DNA of 18,027 bases from Mucilaginibacter sp. (GCA_028288315.1 JAQBNY010000196.1:1-18027), one strand, 5' to 3'; shown: positions 1-8,258, numbered from the stretch's first letter. Notes: generated by a model not told the origin, from the sequence alone. Made by a program: numbers and translations.

Positions 1-530
1 ATGGTTTTGCCAATACCGTTACCTATAAAGATTTCAGTTTAGACTTTTTGTTTGATGCCGTAGCCGGCAACAAGGTATTTAATGCTACCCGGGTAGAAAC
101 AGAAGGTATGTTTCTCATTGGAAATGCAAGCACAGCGGTATTGGGCCGATGGAAAAAACCTGGCGATATAACAAATATACCTGCCGCGGTGTACGGTGGT
201 ACAAACAGTGCAGGTACTTCTACCATTTTGCCATCATCCCGCTTTATTGAAAATGGCGCTTTTTTAAGGTTAAAAAACCTATCCTTAAGTTACCAGATCA
301 AAAACAGCCTGCTTGATAAACAAGGAATAAAAATACGGGTGTTTGCAACAGCTCAAAACCTGTTTACCGTTACAAAATACAAAGGTTATTACCCGGAGGT
401 AAACTCGTTTAGTGGCAGCTCACAAAGCAATGGTTCGCTTGGTTCTCCAAGCTCAACTGCTATTGGTATTGATTACGGTACTTATCCGCAAACAAAAACA
501 TATACCGCGGGCCTTAATGTAACCTTTTAA
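1..530 (+). CDS. SusC-family TonB-dependent receptor, C-terminal fragment
   Basis: This is the C-terminal part of an outer-membrane SusC/RagA-type TonB-dependent transporter, which imports oligosaccharides together with the SusD lipoprotein encoded next. The reading frame is open from base 3, so the gene starts upstream of the window; about 175 residues are visible. The text is typical of SusC barrel ends: TYKDFSLDFLFDAVAGNKVFN near the edge, RFIENGAFLRLKNLSLSYQI in the middle, a VFATAQNLFTVTKYKGYYPE segment, and a final YTAGLNVTF strand ending in Phe, as expected for Bam-dependent beta-barrels. Plug, TonB box and carboxypeptidase-like N-terminal domain are outside the window. The SusD gene follows after 21 bp, so the two are almost certainly cotranscribed. 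The substrate cannot be read from this fragment. An ATG at 48 lies inside the frame and is not the real start. Confidence 0.93.
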   Translation, partial: GFANTVTYKDFSLDFLFDAVAGNKVFNATRVETEGMFLIGNASTAVLGRWKKPGDITNIPAAVYGGTNSAGTSTILPSSRFIENGAFLRLKNLSLSYQIKNSLLDKQGIKIRVFATAQNLFTVTKYKGYYPEVNSFSGSSQSNGSLGSPSSTAIGIDYGTYPQTKTYTAGLNVTF

Positions 531-551
531 TCTATCCTAAATTTTAAGAAA

Positions 552-2027
552 ATGAATAAATATCATAAAATATTGCCAATTGCGATGCTTGTCACAATTG
601 GTTTTACATCGGCTTGTAAAAAGGACTTTTTAAACAAACAGCCTATATCACAAGGTACTGCAGGTAATTATTATAAAACAGCCAGCGATGCCGAAGGCGG
701 CTTGGTTGGTGCATATTCACAGGCTTTTTTAACCGATCAGTACTGGGTTTGGGATTATGTAACCAATGGCGATGCCCGTGCAGATAACTGCTATGCAGGT
801 GGCGATAACCCGGATAACTTTGGTCTTGCCAGTTTTACGACTACGCCTCAAAACGGTAACGCAACCCGCGACTGGCAGGGCTTGTACCAGGATATTTACG
901 CCGCTAACATTGTTTTAGATTATGTTGCTAAAATTCCGTCTGCGCAATTTACCGGCAACAGGCAACAGGAAATTTTAAGTGAAGCCAAATTTATCAGGGC
1001 CCTGTCTTACTTCCAGTTGGTAACTACTTTTGGTGATGTGCCATTGATCTTGTCAACTATAAGCACGCCTTCTAAGCCATCACGTACAGCCACTACAGCC
1101 GTATATGCGCAAATTGAAAATGACCTTACTACAGCCGAAGCGGTATTACCTGTTTCTTTTCCCAATGTAGGTCATGCTACCAAAGGTGCTGTACAAGCTT
1201 TACTTGCAAAAGTTTATGCCCAGGAAGGTAAATACCAGCAATGTTTAGATTATTGCGACAAGGTAATTAACAGTGGTCAGTACAGCCTGGTACCTAACTA
1301 TGCTGCCCTGTTTGATGGTACTAAAAACACACCAGAGTCTATATTTGAAATTCAGCATTCGGCAGCGAGTGGTTTCACTACCTATAATACCTCGTTGTTT
1401 TTACCGGCTAAGTTTGGAACTTACTCTTTCAAAAAGTTTGATCTACCAACAGCTAATATTATTGCACTATTCAAATCGCAGAATGATAATATCCGTCTGA
1501 ATGCATCTGTTTATCAGGCAACTGTAGCTGCAGACGGCCTTGCCGCCGGCGACCCTATACCGGCACCATACACAACTGCATCACCCACAGTTCCTTTCCT
1601 TTACAAATGGAAAACCAATATATCGCAATTTGGCGGCGGTACAGATAATAATATACTGTTACGTTTAGCTGATATCATTTTGTTAAAAGCGGAGGCATTA
1701 AATAACTTGGGGCAAACAGCAGCAGCAGTTCCGTTGGTTAACCAGATCAGGGCAAGGGTAAAGCTTGCTCCAATCATCGTATCATCTAAAACAGATGTTG
1801 CACTGGCCATTTTAACAGAAAGAAGAATGGAGTTAGCGTTTGAAGGACACCGCTGGAATGACCTATTAAGATTTGGTGCCCAATACACGGTCACCTTAAT
1901 AAAAGGTCAGGTTGATCCTTTTGGAAAGCCCTTTAACTATCCTATTAATCAGGCTAAATTGTTACTGCCTGTACCTTATAATGAGATCCAGCTTGATGGG
2001 AACTTAACCCAAAACCCCGGTTATTAA
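552..2027 (+). CDS. SusD/RagB family outer-membrane glycan-binding lipoprotein
   Basis: A 491-residue SusD-like protein, the surface lipoprotein that caps the SusC barrel and binds the glycan. The N-terminus is a lipoprotein signal with a hydrophobic core and a TSAC lipobox, giving a lipidated Cys22. It is followed by KKDFLNKQP, a charged start typical of surface-exposed Bacteroidota lipoproteins. Family landmarks include the helical segment EAKFIRALSYFQLVTTFGDV (about residues 144-163), ERRMELAFEGHRWNDLLRFG near residue 425, and the C-terminal LPVPYNEIQLDGNLTQNPGY, a classical SusD ending. Length is normal for the family. It lies 21 bp after the SusC stop and is followed by a strong hairpin, suggesting that most SusCD transcripts end there. 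The family assignment is secure; the ligand is not determinable from sequence alone, though the next gene (GH30) points to a beta-glucan. Confidence 0.96.
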   Translation: MNKYHKILPIAMLVTIGFTSACKKDFLNKQPISQGTAGNYYKTASDAEGGLVGAYSQAFLTDQYWVWDYVTNGDARADNCYAGGDNPDNFGLASFTTTPQNGNATRDWQGLYQDIYAANIVLDYVAKIPSAQFTGNRQQEILSEAKFIRALSYFQLVTTFGDVPLILSTISTPSKPSRTATTAVYAQIENDLTTAEAVLPVSFPNVGHATKGAVQALLAKVYAQEGKYQQCLDYCDKVINSGQYSLVPNYAALFDGTKNTPESIFEIQHSAASGFTTYNTSLFLPAKFGTYSFKKFDLPTANIIALFKSQNDNIRLNASVYQATVAADGLAAGDPIPAPYTTASPTVPFLYKWKTNISQFGGGTDNNILLRLADIILLKAEALNNLGQTAAAVPLVNQIRARVKLAPIIVSSKTDVALAILTERRMELAFEGHRWNDLLRFGAQYTVTLIKGQVDPFGKPFNYPINQAKLLLPVPYNEIQLDGNLTQNPGY

Positions 2028-2033
2028 TCAGAT

Positions 2034-2065
2034 AAAAAGCTGCAATATTTTTATTGCAGCTTTTT
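2034..2065. terminator. Intrinsic terminator hairpin after susD
   Basis: A perfect 14-bp inverted repeat (2034-2047 with 2052-2065, loop TTTT) with an A run on the left arm and a T run on the right, so the fold could terminate on either strand. It lies just after the SusD stop and 45 bp before the GH30 start. It probably reduces read-through from susCD into the hydrolase genes. Confidence 0.82.
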
Positions 2066-2110
2066 ATTTGAATGTTTTATATATAATTGTTCAGTTTTTG
2101 ATAATGAAAT

Positions 2111-3529
2111 ATGAGTAAGCGTAAATCTTTAATTTTTACTTTATTAGCAGCCCTGTGTTTACAATCTGTTTTTGTTAAAGCTCAAAGTAGCGTGCAGTTA
2201 AAAAACAAACCGCAACTTTGGCTAACAGATCCGTCTGATTCCATTTTATTTAAACGGCAGGATCAAAAAATCGCGCCTGCAGATAAAACCGGGAGTATAC
2301 CAGTTATAACCGTTGATAAAAGTAAAGTTTATCAGCAAATGGATGGTTTCGGATTTGCTTTAACAGGTGGCAGTGCCATGCTTATTCATCAAATGAGCAA
2401 CGTAAAGCAAGCCCAATTGTTAAACGAGTTATTTGGCCAAAATAAAAACGACATTGGTGTTAGCTATTTAAGAATAAGCATAGGTGCGTCAGACCTTGAT
2501 GATCATGTTTTTTCATATAGTGACCTGCCTACGGGCGAAACAGATGTAAACCTTAAGAAGTTTAGTTTGAGTAATGATAGTAAAGCATTGATCCCGGTAT
2601 TGAAAAAAATACTTGTCTTAAACCCAAATATCAAGATACTTGCCTCTCCATGGAGCCCGCCAACATGGATGAAAACAAATAACAGTACCATTGGTGGCAA
2701 TTTAAAGCCCGAATATTATCATGCTTACGCACAATATCTGATAAAATATATAAAGGGTATGCAGGCTAATGGTATCCGGATAGACGCGTTGACCCTTCAA
2801 AATGAGCCTTTAAATCCGAAAAATAACCCAAGTATGGTTATGGAGGCCCAGGAACAGGCCAGTTTTATAGCCAAAAACGTTGGCCCGGAATTCAAGGCTG
2901 CCGGTATTAAAACAAAAATAATTTTGTATGATCATAATGCCGACAGGCCGGATTATCCTATTACCGTTCTGGATAACCCCGATGCGAAAAAATATACAGA
3001 TGGTTCGGCATTTCACTTATATGGGGGCCAGATAGAGGCGCTTACAAAAGTGCATGACGCGCACCCTGATAAAAATTTATATTTTACGGAGGAGTGGGTG
3101 GGGGCGCCCGGCGATCTTAAAAAGGAACTAAGCTTTCATATGAAGGATATAATTATTGGTGCCCCAAGAAATTGGTGCAGAAATGTTATTGAATGGAATT
3201 TAGCCTCAGACCCGGATCAGAATCCGCATACACCAGGAGGCTGTGACCGCTGTCTTGGGGCCATAACCATAAATAAAGATCAAATTATCAGGAACCCTGC
3301 TTATTATATTATTGCCCATGCATCAAAATTTGTAAGGCCCGGCTCAAAGCGCATAGCATCTAACTATATAACAGAGCTCCCTAATGTTGCTTTTATTACT
3401 CCGGCAGGCAAAATGGTGCTTATTGTTTTTAACAATGGTCAATCTGCACAAAAGTTCAATATTAAATATAATAATAATCAAGTATCCTCTGCGTTAAATG
3501 CAAATGCAGTTGGCACTTACGTTTTATAA
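2111..3529 (+). CDS. GH30 family glycoside hydrolase (secreted)
   Basis: A 472-residue secreted glycosidase of family GH30, retaining clan GH-A. Residues 1-24 form a Sec signal peptide (positive start, hydrophobic core, cleavage near VKA-QSS). The GH30 signature YQQMDGFGFALTGGSAM lies at about residues 74-90, and SPWSPPTWMKTN at about 180-191. The acid/base is Glu232 in LTLQNEP; the nucleophile is Glu327 in LYFTEEW. The C-terminal beta-sandwich typical of GH30 group 1 enzymes follows. Known activities of this group in Bacteroidota include endo-beta-1,6-glucanase, beta-glucosidase, and glucosylceramidase-like. Beta-1,6-glucan is a reasonable guess because a Bacteroides PUL for that substrate pairs susCD with GH30, but this is inference. 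It lies downstream of a strong terminator hairpin and probably depends on read-through or a promoter in the 45-bp gap; none matching the consensus was seen there. Confidence 0.93.
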   Translation: MSKRKSLIFTLLAALCLQSVFVKAQSSVQLKNKPQLWLTDPSDSILFKRQDQKIAPADKTGSIPVITVDKSKVYQQMDGFGFALTGGSAMLIHQMSNVKQAQLLNELFGQNKNDIGVSYLRISIGASDLDDHVFSYSDLPTGETDVNLKKFSLSNDSKALIPVLKKILVLNPNIKILASPWSPPTWMKTNNSTIGGNLKPEYYHAYAQYLIKYIKGMQANGIRIDALTLQNEPLNPKNNPSMVMEAQEQASFIAKNVGPEFKAAGIKTKIILYDHNADRPDYPITVLDNPDAKKYTDGSAFHLYGGQIEALTKVHDAHPDKNLYFTEEWVGAPGDLKKELSFHMKDIIIGAPRNWCRNVIEWNLASDPDQNPHTPGGCDRCLGAITINKDQIIRNPAYYIIAHASKFVRPGSKRIASNYITELPNVAFITPAGKMVLIVFNNGQSAQKFNIKYNNNQVSSALNANAVGTYVL

Positions 3530-3870
3530 TGCTTTATACTCTTAATAAAAAGCACCTCTTCTAATTAGTCACATTTTACTACACTCTGCAGGGAGAAGCT
3601 TACCACGTACCGTTTAAAAATATATTAACCGTAATATTATGGTATGCAATAGGTTACAGGCCGCAATTACACCCATGCCAGTATGATCATTTAAGCAGTA
3701 ACGGATAGCTATATTGTGTTTTTGACTACCTGCCCCGATCTTTACCCATTTGTGTGAAATTTGTTTTAATAGTTAACAGTTTTGATAAATTTTTTGTTAA
3801 AGTAAATTATTGTTATACTTTTGGCAAAAAAGGAAACGTTTAACGATAATTCATTTTAAATTTCACACTT
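3530..3870. other. 341-bp intergenic region before the lipoprotein glycosidase gene
   Basis: No supported gene was seen in this stretch. A weak hairpin (GCTTT...AAAGC, about 3531-3553) follows the GH30 stop but lacks a T tract. A 16-bp imperfect palindrome (ACCGTAATATTATGGT, 3628-3643) could be an operator. The right part is very AT-rich and carries the promoter at 3793-3823 and a short palindrome at 3834-3841, annotated separately. Confidence 0.6.
3793..3823 (+). promoter_or_regulatory. Bacteroidota-type promoter (TTTG-N19-TACTTTTG)
   Basis: A TTTG at 3793-3796 (-33 element) is followed by a 19-base spacer and TACTTTTG at 3816-3823, an exact match to the TAnnTTTG -7 element of the primary sigma factor of Bacteroidota. 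The predicted transcript starts near 3828-3830, leaving a leader of about 41 bases before the ATG at 3871. The palindrome AAACGTTT (3834-3841) lies right behind the start, where a bound repressor could block transcription; LacI-type operators often have such a CG-centred core. The promoter match is seen; the operator role is inferred. Confidence 0.7.
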
Positions 3871-4986
3871 ATGATTAAAACTTATCTTTCTCAAATTAAG
3901 GCTATAATATTAATTATTGCCGTAATAAGTTTAACCGGATGCGCAAAAGAAATGGCTGTTAAACCAGAAAATTTAGATGAGCAATTGTCAGCTTCTGCAA
4001 AATTGCTATCATCAAATTTATTAGCCAGTGCAGATAATTCAGGATTAGCGGTAGGTATAAATGGCCATCCTTTTGGCGATCCTGCTTACCTGGCAGTTCC
4101 TGCAGCTAAACAAGTAGACATACTTAATAGTATGGGAATGAAATGGTATAGGATTAATGTGCTGACAAGGACTGACGGAACTATTTCATCACAGTCTCCG
4201 AATTTGTTTGATCAATTACAAAATGCTGCTGAACGAGGAAATATTGGGATTTTACCAATACTTTATCTAAGAACCCTTGATTTTTCTGACACAGAAGCCG
4301 AAGCTTACAAAAAAGGTAGGGAGCTGGGAGGTAACTTTGCAGCTAAATATGGCCGCTTTTTCACTTATTATGATTTAGGGAATGATCTTGAGCTAAAACT
4401 ATTATTGCCAAATCAAACAGGTAGAAGCCAGTTTCACTATGACCGCGACAAATTTAATGTAACAGCGGCGTACTTAAAAGGAATGGATGAAGGTATTAAA
4501 GCAAATGATGCCGATGCGAAGACCATAATTGATGCAGGTTGGTTACATTATGGCTTTTTACGTATGTGTGATTGGTATGGGGTAAAGTTTGATGTGGTGG
4601 GTTATCACTGGTACTCTGATATGGAAGGCCCCGCTGCTAACTCTACTAACAATATACCGGATATTACTCAAAAATTATCTCAATTATTCCCGGATAAACC
4701 CATATGGTTTACAGAATTTAATTACAGATATAAAGCCGGTAAAGGAACAAATGAAGAAGATCAAAACACATTTGTTACTAATTTTTTAGCAAAGTGCCGG
4801 AACAACCCACAGGTTAAAGTTGCTATAATTTATCAATTATTTGATGAGCCTTACAAAGGTTACCAGGAATCAAACTATGGAATTTTAAAATGGGGAAATG
4901 GTAGTGGAGATAACAATGGTGAAGATTATAACCCAGATTACAAAAGCTGGAAGAAAAAATCTTTGGCAAATTCGCTGTCCAGGTAA
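3871..4986 (+). CDS. Lipoprotein with clan GH-A-like (TIM-barrel) glycosidase domain
   Basis: A 371-residue lipoprotein; the signal ends in an LTGC lipobox with Cys24. From about residue 60 it reads like a clan GH-A (beta/alpha)8 glycosidase of the GH39/Asl1-like type: GINGHPFGDP, then QVDILNSMGMKWYRIN (first barrel strands), ILPILYLRT, FFTYYDLGNDLEL, VVGYHWYSDMEG, and PIWFTEFNYRY. Glu282 in FTEFN is at the place of the strand-7 nucleophile. The strand-4 Asn-Glu of the clan reads Asn171-Asp172 here, with Glu174 two residues on, so the acid/base is uncertain. The gene is preceded by a good promoter and followed by a convergent hairpin. As the last gene of the PUL it may cut or bind the same glycan as the GH30, on the cell surface or in the periplasm. 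The exact GH family cannot be settled by eye. Confidence 0.72.
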   Translation: MIKTYLSQIKAIILIIAVISLTGCAKEMAVKPENLDEQLSASAKLLSSNLLASADNSGLAVGINGHPFGDPAYLAVPAAKQVDILNSMGMKWYRINVLTRTDGTISSQSPNLFDQLQNAAERGNIGILPILYLRTLDFSDTEAEAYKKGRELGGNFAAKYGRFFTYYDLGNDLELKLLLPNQTGRSQFHYDRDKFNVTAAYLKGMDEGIKANDADAKTIIDAGWLHYGFLRMCDWYGVKFDVVGYHWYSDMEGPAANSTNNIPDITQKLSQLFPDKPIWFTEFNYRYKAGKGTNEEDQNTFVTNFLAKCRNNPQVKVAIIYQLFDEPYKGYQESNYGILKWGNGSGDNNGEDYNPDYKSWKKKSLANSLSR

Positions 4987-5047
4987 TTTCGCAACGCATT
5001 ATAATTTATTAAATCAGTTGATTGTAGATTAAGTTCAATTATTTAGC

Positions 5048-5098
5048 AAGCAAAGTACCCCGGGCAGGATCTTATAACCTGCTTTGGGTGCTTTGCTT
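5048..5098. terminator. Hairpin between convergent genes (glycosidase and chrA)
   Basis: A long interrupted inverted repeat: AAGCAAAG (5048-5055) pairs with CTTTGCTT (5091-5098), ACCC with GGGT, and GCAGG (5064-5068) with CCTGC (5078-5082), around a 9-base loop. It lies between two convergent stops (4986 and 5156). T tracts are weak on both sides, so it may act as a bidirectional terminator or as a 3'-end stabilizing structure. Confidence 0.55.
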
Positions 5099-5155
5099 AT
5101 TATAGTCTTAAATTATCATAAATGAAGCTGCTTAGGTGTAGGAAGCCGTTAAAAG

Positions 5156-6337
5156 TTACAAAGTTTTTATCAGTACACCAATTACAGCAGCAATCCCAAT
5201 AATATAGGGCTCCTGTAATTTTTTAATATAAAGGAGCGCCACTACCGCAGCTATTGCAATTAACGCAGTAGGAATATCTGTAATAGAACGTAAACCAATA
5301 ATAATAACCGAGCCAACCAAAGCGCCAATCACGGCAGCTGTAATACCATCTACAAATGCTTTTATACTGGTATTTTTGGCAATTTTTTTGAATGACGGTG
5401 CTAAGGCAACGGTGAACAGATAGCAAGGCAGAAAAGTTGCTAAAGCTGCTACACATGCGCCCGGAAAACCTGCTACCAGGTAACCGATAAAGCCAACGGT
5501 AATTACCACCGGCCCAGGTGTAATCATGGCCACAGCTACCGCATCAACAAATTGATGTTCGTTTAGCCAGCCAAATTCTTTAACCACTCCGCCATGCAGA
5601 AAAGGTACTATGGCTAGTCCGCTGCCAAATACGAAGGCCCCGGCTTTGACAAAAAACCAACCGATCTGCTGCAAGGTATTACTATCATATTTCCAAAAGC
5701 TGGTACTGATCAAGATTCCCGCAGGTAAAACGGCCGGTTTCCTGATCCATTGCGGCGGTGCTTTAATGAGCATATACAGGATGCCACAAGCCAGAAACAG
5801 TAAAATTTCTTCCCTTTCGGTTATGACGGTGATGACGATGCCGGCAATATAAAAAAGCCATAACAGCAGTTTGGATTTCATTGCAGCCGGCTCAAATTTA
5901 CTGATGGATTTAACGGTAAGCTTATAGGCGCTCATGGCAATAATGCCAATAACGGCTGCACCTACACCATAAAACACTGCCTGCATCCAGGGCAAGCCAC
6001 CATAAAGTTGATATGCCATACCCAATAGCACTACCATGATAAAAGAGGGAAGTACAAAAGCCAGTCCGGTTAGGGTAGCCCCAATTAGCCCGTAATGCAC
6101 AAAGCCAATGTAAATACCTAATTGTGCCGCTAAAGGGCCTGGTGCCAGTTGGGCTAAAGCTAAGCCTTCCTTATACTCTTCCTCCGTTAACCAGCCACTG
6201 TTTTCTACCAGGTCGCGATGCATATAGCCCACCAATGCAACGGGGCCGCCAAAGCCCCAGGTTCCCAGCTTCAAAAAATATTTGGTAATATCCAATAGAG
6301 AATAAGCCGGTTTCTGGTTTAAGATTTTATCTTCCAT
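5156..6337 (-). CDS. chrA: Chromate transporter, CHR family (ChrA)
   Basis: A 393-residue inner-membrane protein of the long (two-domain) CHR family, which exports chromate. Two homologous halves are visible. The first has FLKLGTWGFGGPVALVG (about 21-37), a GWLTEEEY segment and LAQLAPGPLA (61-70). The second has FFVKAGAFVFGSGLAIVPFL (228-247), GWLNEHQF (256-263) and AMITPGPVVITVGF (270-283). FGG/FGSG and APGP/TPGP are the family's repeated signature motifs. About ten hydrophobic segments are seen, with a hydrophilic break near 145-155 and 192-202 between halves. It is the last gene of a minus-strand operon, starting 4 bp after the DUF1259 gene. The ChrB-like regulator upstream supports a chromate role; some CHR proteins may carry other oxyanions such as sulfate, so substrate is not proven. 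Confidence 0.92.
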   Translation of the reverse strand: MEDKILNQKPAYSLLDITKYFLKLGTWGFGGPVALVGYMHRDLVENSGWLTEEEYKEGLALAQLAPGPLAAQLGIYIGFVHYGLIGATLTGLAFVLPSFIMVVLLGMAYQLYGGLPWMQAVFYGVGAAVIGIIAMSAYKLTVKSISKFEPAAMKSKLLLWLFYIAGIVITVITEREEILLFLACGILYMLIKAPPQWIRKPAVLPAGILISTSFWKYDSNTLQQIGWFFVKAGAFVFGSGLAIVPFLHGGVVKEFGWLNEHQFVDAVAVAMITPGPVVITVGFIGYLVAGFPGACVAALATFLPCYLFTVALAPSFKKIAKNTSIKAFVDGITAAVIGALVGSVIIIGLRSITDIPTALIAIAAVVALLYIKKLQEPYIIGIAAVIGVLIKTL

Positions 6338-6341
6338 TCAT

Positions 6342-7331
6342 TTACATTTTCATGCCGCCCGTACTGCTTTCTTTTTTACCCAACACATCTAAAGCCGCAC
6401 GGAAACCCTGTGCCAGTGCAGTAGCATTGCCACGCCCGTAATAATGCAGAAAAATCATGTGCGGATCGTCTTGCAGCATATGGTTATGCACCGCTACCAC
6501 TTCCAGGTTATGTGCCCGCAAGGTTTTAATAACGGTATTTACCTCACTTTGCAGCATGGCAATATCTCCTGCTATATGCGCATCATCCTGTTTGCCGGCA
6601 AAAGATGCCCAACTATTTAAGCCTATATTGGTGGTCATTTCTACACCCATCGCTATAACTTTCAGGTCTGCCCGGCCAATGGTGTATTTATAAGTTGGGC
6701 CATTAACGGTGCCTGTATATTTTACAATAGCATCCAATGCCGGGATGTCAAAGTTTTCCTTACCGGTTACTGCTGGCGGTGCTGATGGTGCGGGTTGGTT
6801 GCCCGGAAATAATTTACTATCCTTAATGGTTGCCGCATATTTTTTAGCCAGTTCTGCTACGGTACCCATCCCATGAATGTGCATATAAAAAATACGCGGT
6901 TCTTCGTAAAAGAAATGGTTATGTATGGCCGCAATCTCTAAACCGTTGGCATGTGCTGCCGAAATTAATGGATTAACTTCCTCCATCTGCAAAACTGTAT
7001 CGCTCATTACCATTGCCGATTTGCCGTCAACCGTTTTTTTGAACGATACCCAGCCGCCAAAACCAAACGGAATAGGTATAGGCTCACCTTTAATTTTCAT
7101 TTTCAGATCATTGCGTGGCAGTGGTGTTGTATAAACTGCTTCAGCATCTTTATAACTCCCTTTTTTGCCTAAAGCGGCATCAATAGAGGCCATTTCTTCG
7201 GCTGTTAAAGCCGGTGTTTTGCCGGTTGCTGTTAAAGTTGCCTGTGCTTTATTAATTGGGAACAACAAGGCAGTGCCTAATACGGCGGTTGCCTGCAATG
7301 CCTGCCTGCGAGAGAATTTATTAGTTTCCAT
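6342..7331 (-). CDS. DUF1259 protein with Tat-type signal, two HNH-like repeats
   Basis: A 329-residue protein of the DUF1259 (LppY/LpqO) family, whose function is unknown. The N-terminus FSRRQALQATAVLGTALLF resembles a twin-arginine signal, with likely cleavage near KAQA at residues 28-31, so it should act in the periplasm. The mature part is two copies of one domain joined by a Pro/Ala-rich linker (about 177-190). Copy 1 has GFGGWVSF (90-97), IHNHF (136-140) and MHIHG (150-154). Copy 2 has LNSWASF (239-244), VHNHM (281-285), DDPH (288-291) and LHYYG (295-299). The conserved His clusters look like a metal or oxyanion site; this is inference. It lies between the ChrB-AraC regulator (84 bp upstream) and chrA (4 bp downstream), suggesting a shared task in chromate or metal stress. 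The C-terminus ends in GGMKM. Confidence 0.85.
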   Translation of the reverse strand: METNKFSRRQALQATAVLGTALLFPINKAQATLTATGKTPALTAEEMASIDAALGKKGSYKDAEAVYTTPLPRNDLKMKIKGEPIPIPFGFGGWVSFKKTVDGKSAMVMSDTVLQMEEVNPLISAAHANGLEIAAIHNHFFYEEPRIFYMHIHGMGTVAELAKKYAATIKDSKLFPGNQPAPSAPPAVTGKENFDIPALDAIVKYTGTVNGPTYKYTIGRADLKVIAMGVEMTTNIGLNSWASFAGKQDDAHIAGDIAMLQSEVNTVIKTLRAHNLEVVAVHNHMLQDDPHMIFLHYYGRGNATALAQGFRAALDVLGKKESSTGGMKM

Positions 7332-7415
7332 AATGATAAATAAGTGATAGCTTTTACAATGTTACTCACTTAAAACCACTTAAAATTGTATGGATTTAAC
7401 CATTTGGTATCCTTT

Positions 7416-8252
7416 TTACTTTTTCGCGGCTTTTTTATAAACGGAAGGATTTTGGCCGGTTTGTTTTTTAAATATCCGGGTAAAATGGCTCTGGTCAGAA
7501 AAACCGGTAAGGTACGCAATTTCGGTTAAGGAATAGGCCGTAGTATCCATCAGGTTTTTGGCTTTATCAATACGTAATTTCCTTATATAGTCGCCAAAAG
7601 ATAGATTATCAAAGTATTTGGAAAACTCCCGGGACAGATAAGCAGGGTTAATTTCCAATTCATCAGAAACCTGTTGCAAACTTAATGTAAGATTGGTATC
7701 CAGTTGGTCCTGTATAATTTCTTTAAGTTCCTTTGTCCAGGCCGGCGCTTTTTTTGAACGGTCTTTTAGGTATTTATTATAAACTTCCAGTAGCATTTGC
7801 TCAACCGGGCTGCCTTGGGTATGTTTCAATTGATGCAGGTGTTTGGCCCAGCTATATAGTCCATCATAAATGGTTATGCCTAGCTCTAGCAATTGATAGT
7901 CATCTTTAATATTGTAAGCCAAGCCAGAAAAAATAGCTTCTAATCCTGCTGCCTGTGGTGCAAAATCGTGTCGGTCAGTATCTGCCCCACGCACAATGGC
8001 GGCTATGCGGTCAAGCGCCGCATCTTTTAATTGATGTTTTTTTATAAAATAATCAAAGGTGCATTGATTATCGTAATGCGTATACTCTATATCGGGTAGG
8101 TCAAAGGGAATGGCTTTTAATTCCTCTGACATAGGTATCACCCGATCAAATGGTACAAAGATGATCTCTGCTTCGGGATCAATAAAACGCCTGATTAGCC
8201 AGGGGCAGGCAATGCGGTCTATCTTAGGATGTTCGCGGGTGATCCATTTCAT
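7416..8252 (-). CDS. ChrB-like domain fused to AraC-type HTH regulator
   Basis: A 278-residue protein with two parts. Residues 1 to about 135 match the C-terminal domain of ChrB (chromate resistance): KIDRIACPWLIRRFIDPEAE, HYDNQCTFDYFIKKH, and AIVRGADTDRHDFAPQAAGL. The last 100 residues are an AraC/XylS DNA-binding domain: LSLQQVSDELEINPAYLSRE (first HTH), FGDYIRKLRIDKAKNLM, then SLTEIAYLTGFSDQSHFTRI (second HTH) and FKKQTGQNPSVYK. I chose the ATG at 8252 over an in-frame TTG at 8261, because the TTG lies in a TACCTTTG promoter-like box (8259-8266) and MKWITREHP is the usual ChrB-domain start. The gene heads the operon with the DUF1259 gene and chrA, so it probably senses chromate or its effect and controls the operon. 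No signal peptide; cytoplasmic. Confidence 0.9.
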   Translation of the reverse strand: MKWITREHPKIDRIACPWLIRRFIDPEAEIIFVPFDRVIPMSEELKAIPFDLPDIEYTHYDNQCTFDYFIKKHQLKDAALDRIAAIVRGADTDRHDFAPQAAGLEAIFSGLAYNIKDDYQLLELGITIYDGLYSWAKHLHQLKHTQGSPVEQMLLEVYNKYLKDRSKKAPAWTKELKEIIQDQLDTNLTLSLQQVSDELEINPAYLSREFSKYFDNLSFGDYIRKLRIDKAKNLMDTTAYSLTEIAYLTGFSDQSHFTRIFKKQTGQNPSVYKKAAKK

Positions 8253-8258
8253 GCTAAA

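Noticed and set aside
2082..2089. TATAATTG as a -7 element for the GH30 gene
   Set aside because: One mismatch to TAnnTTTG and the nearest TTTG is only 11 bases upstream, so spacing is wrong.
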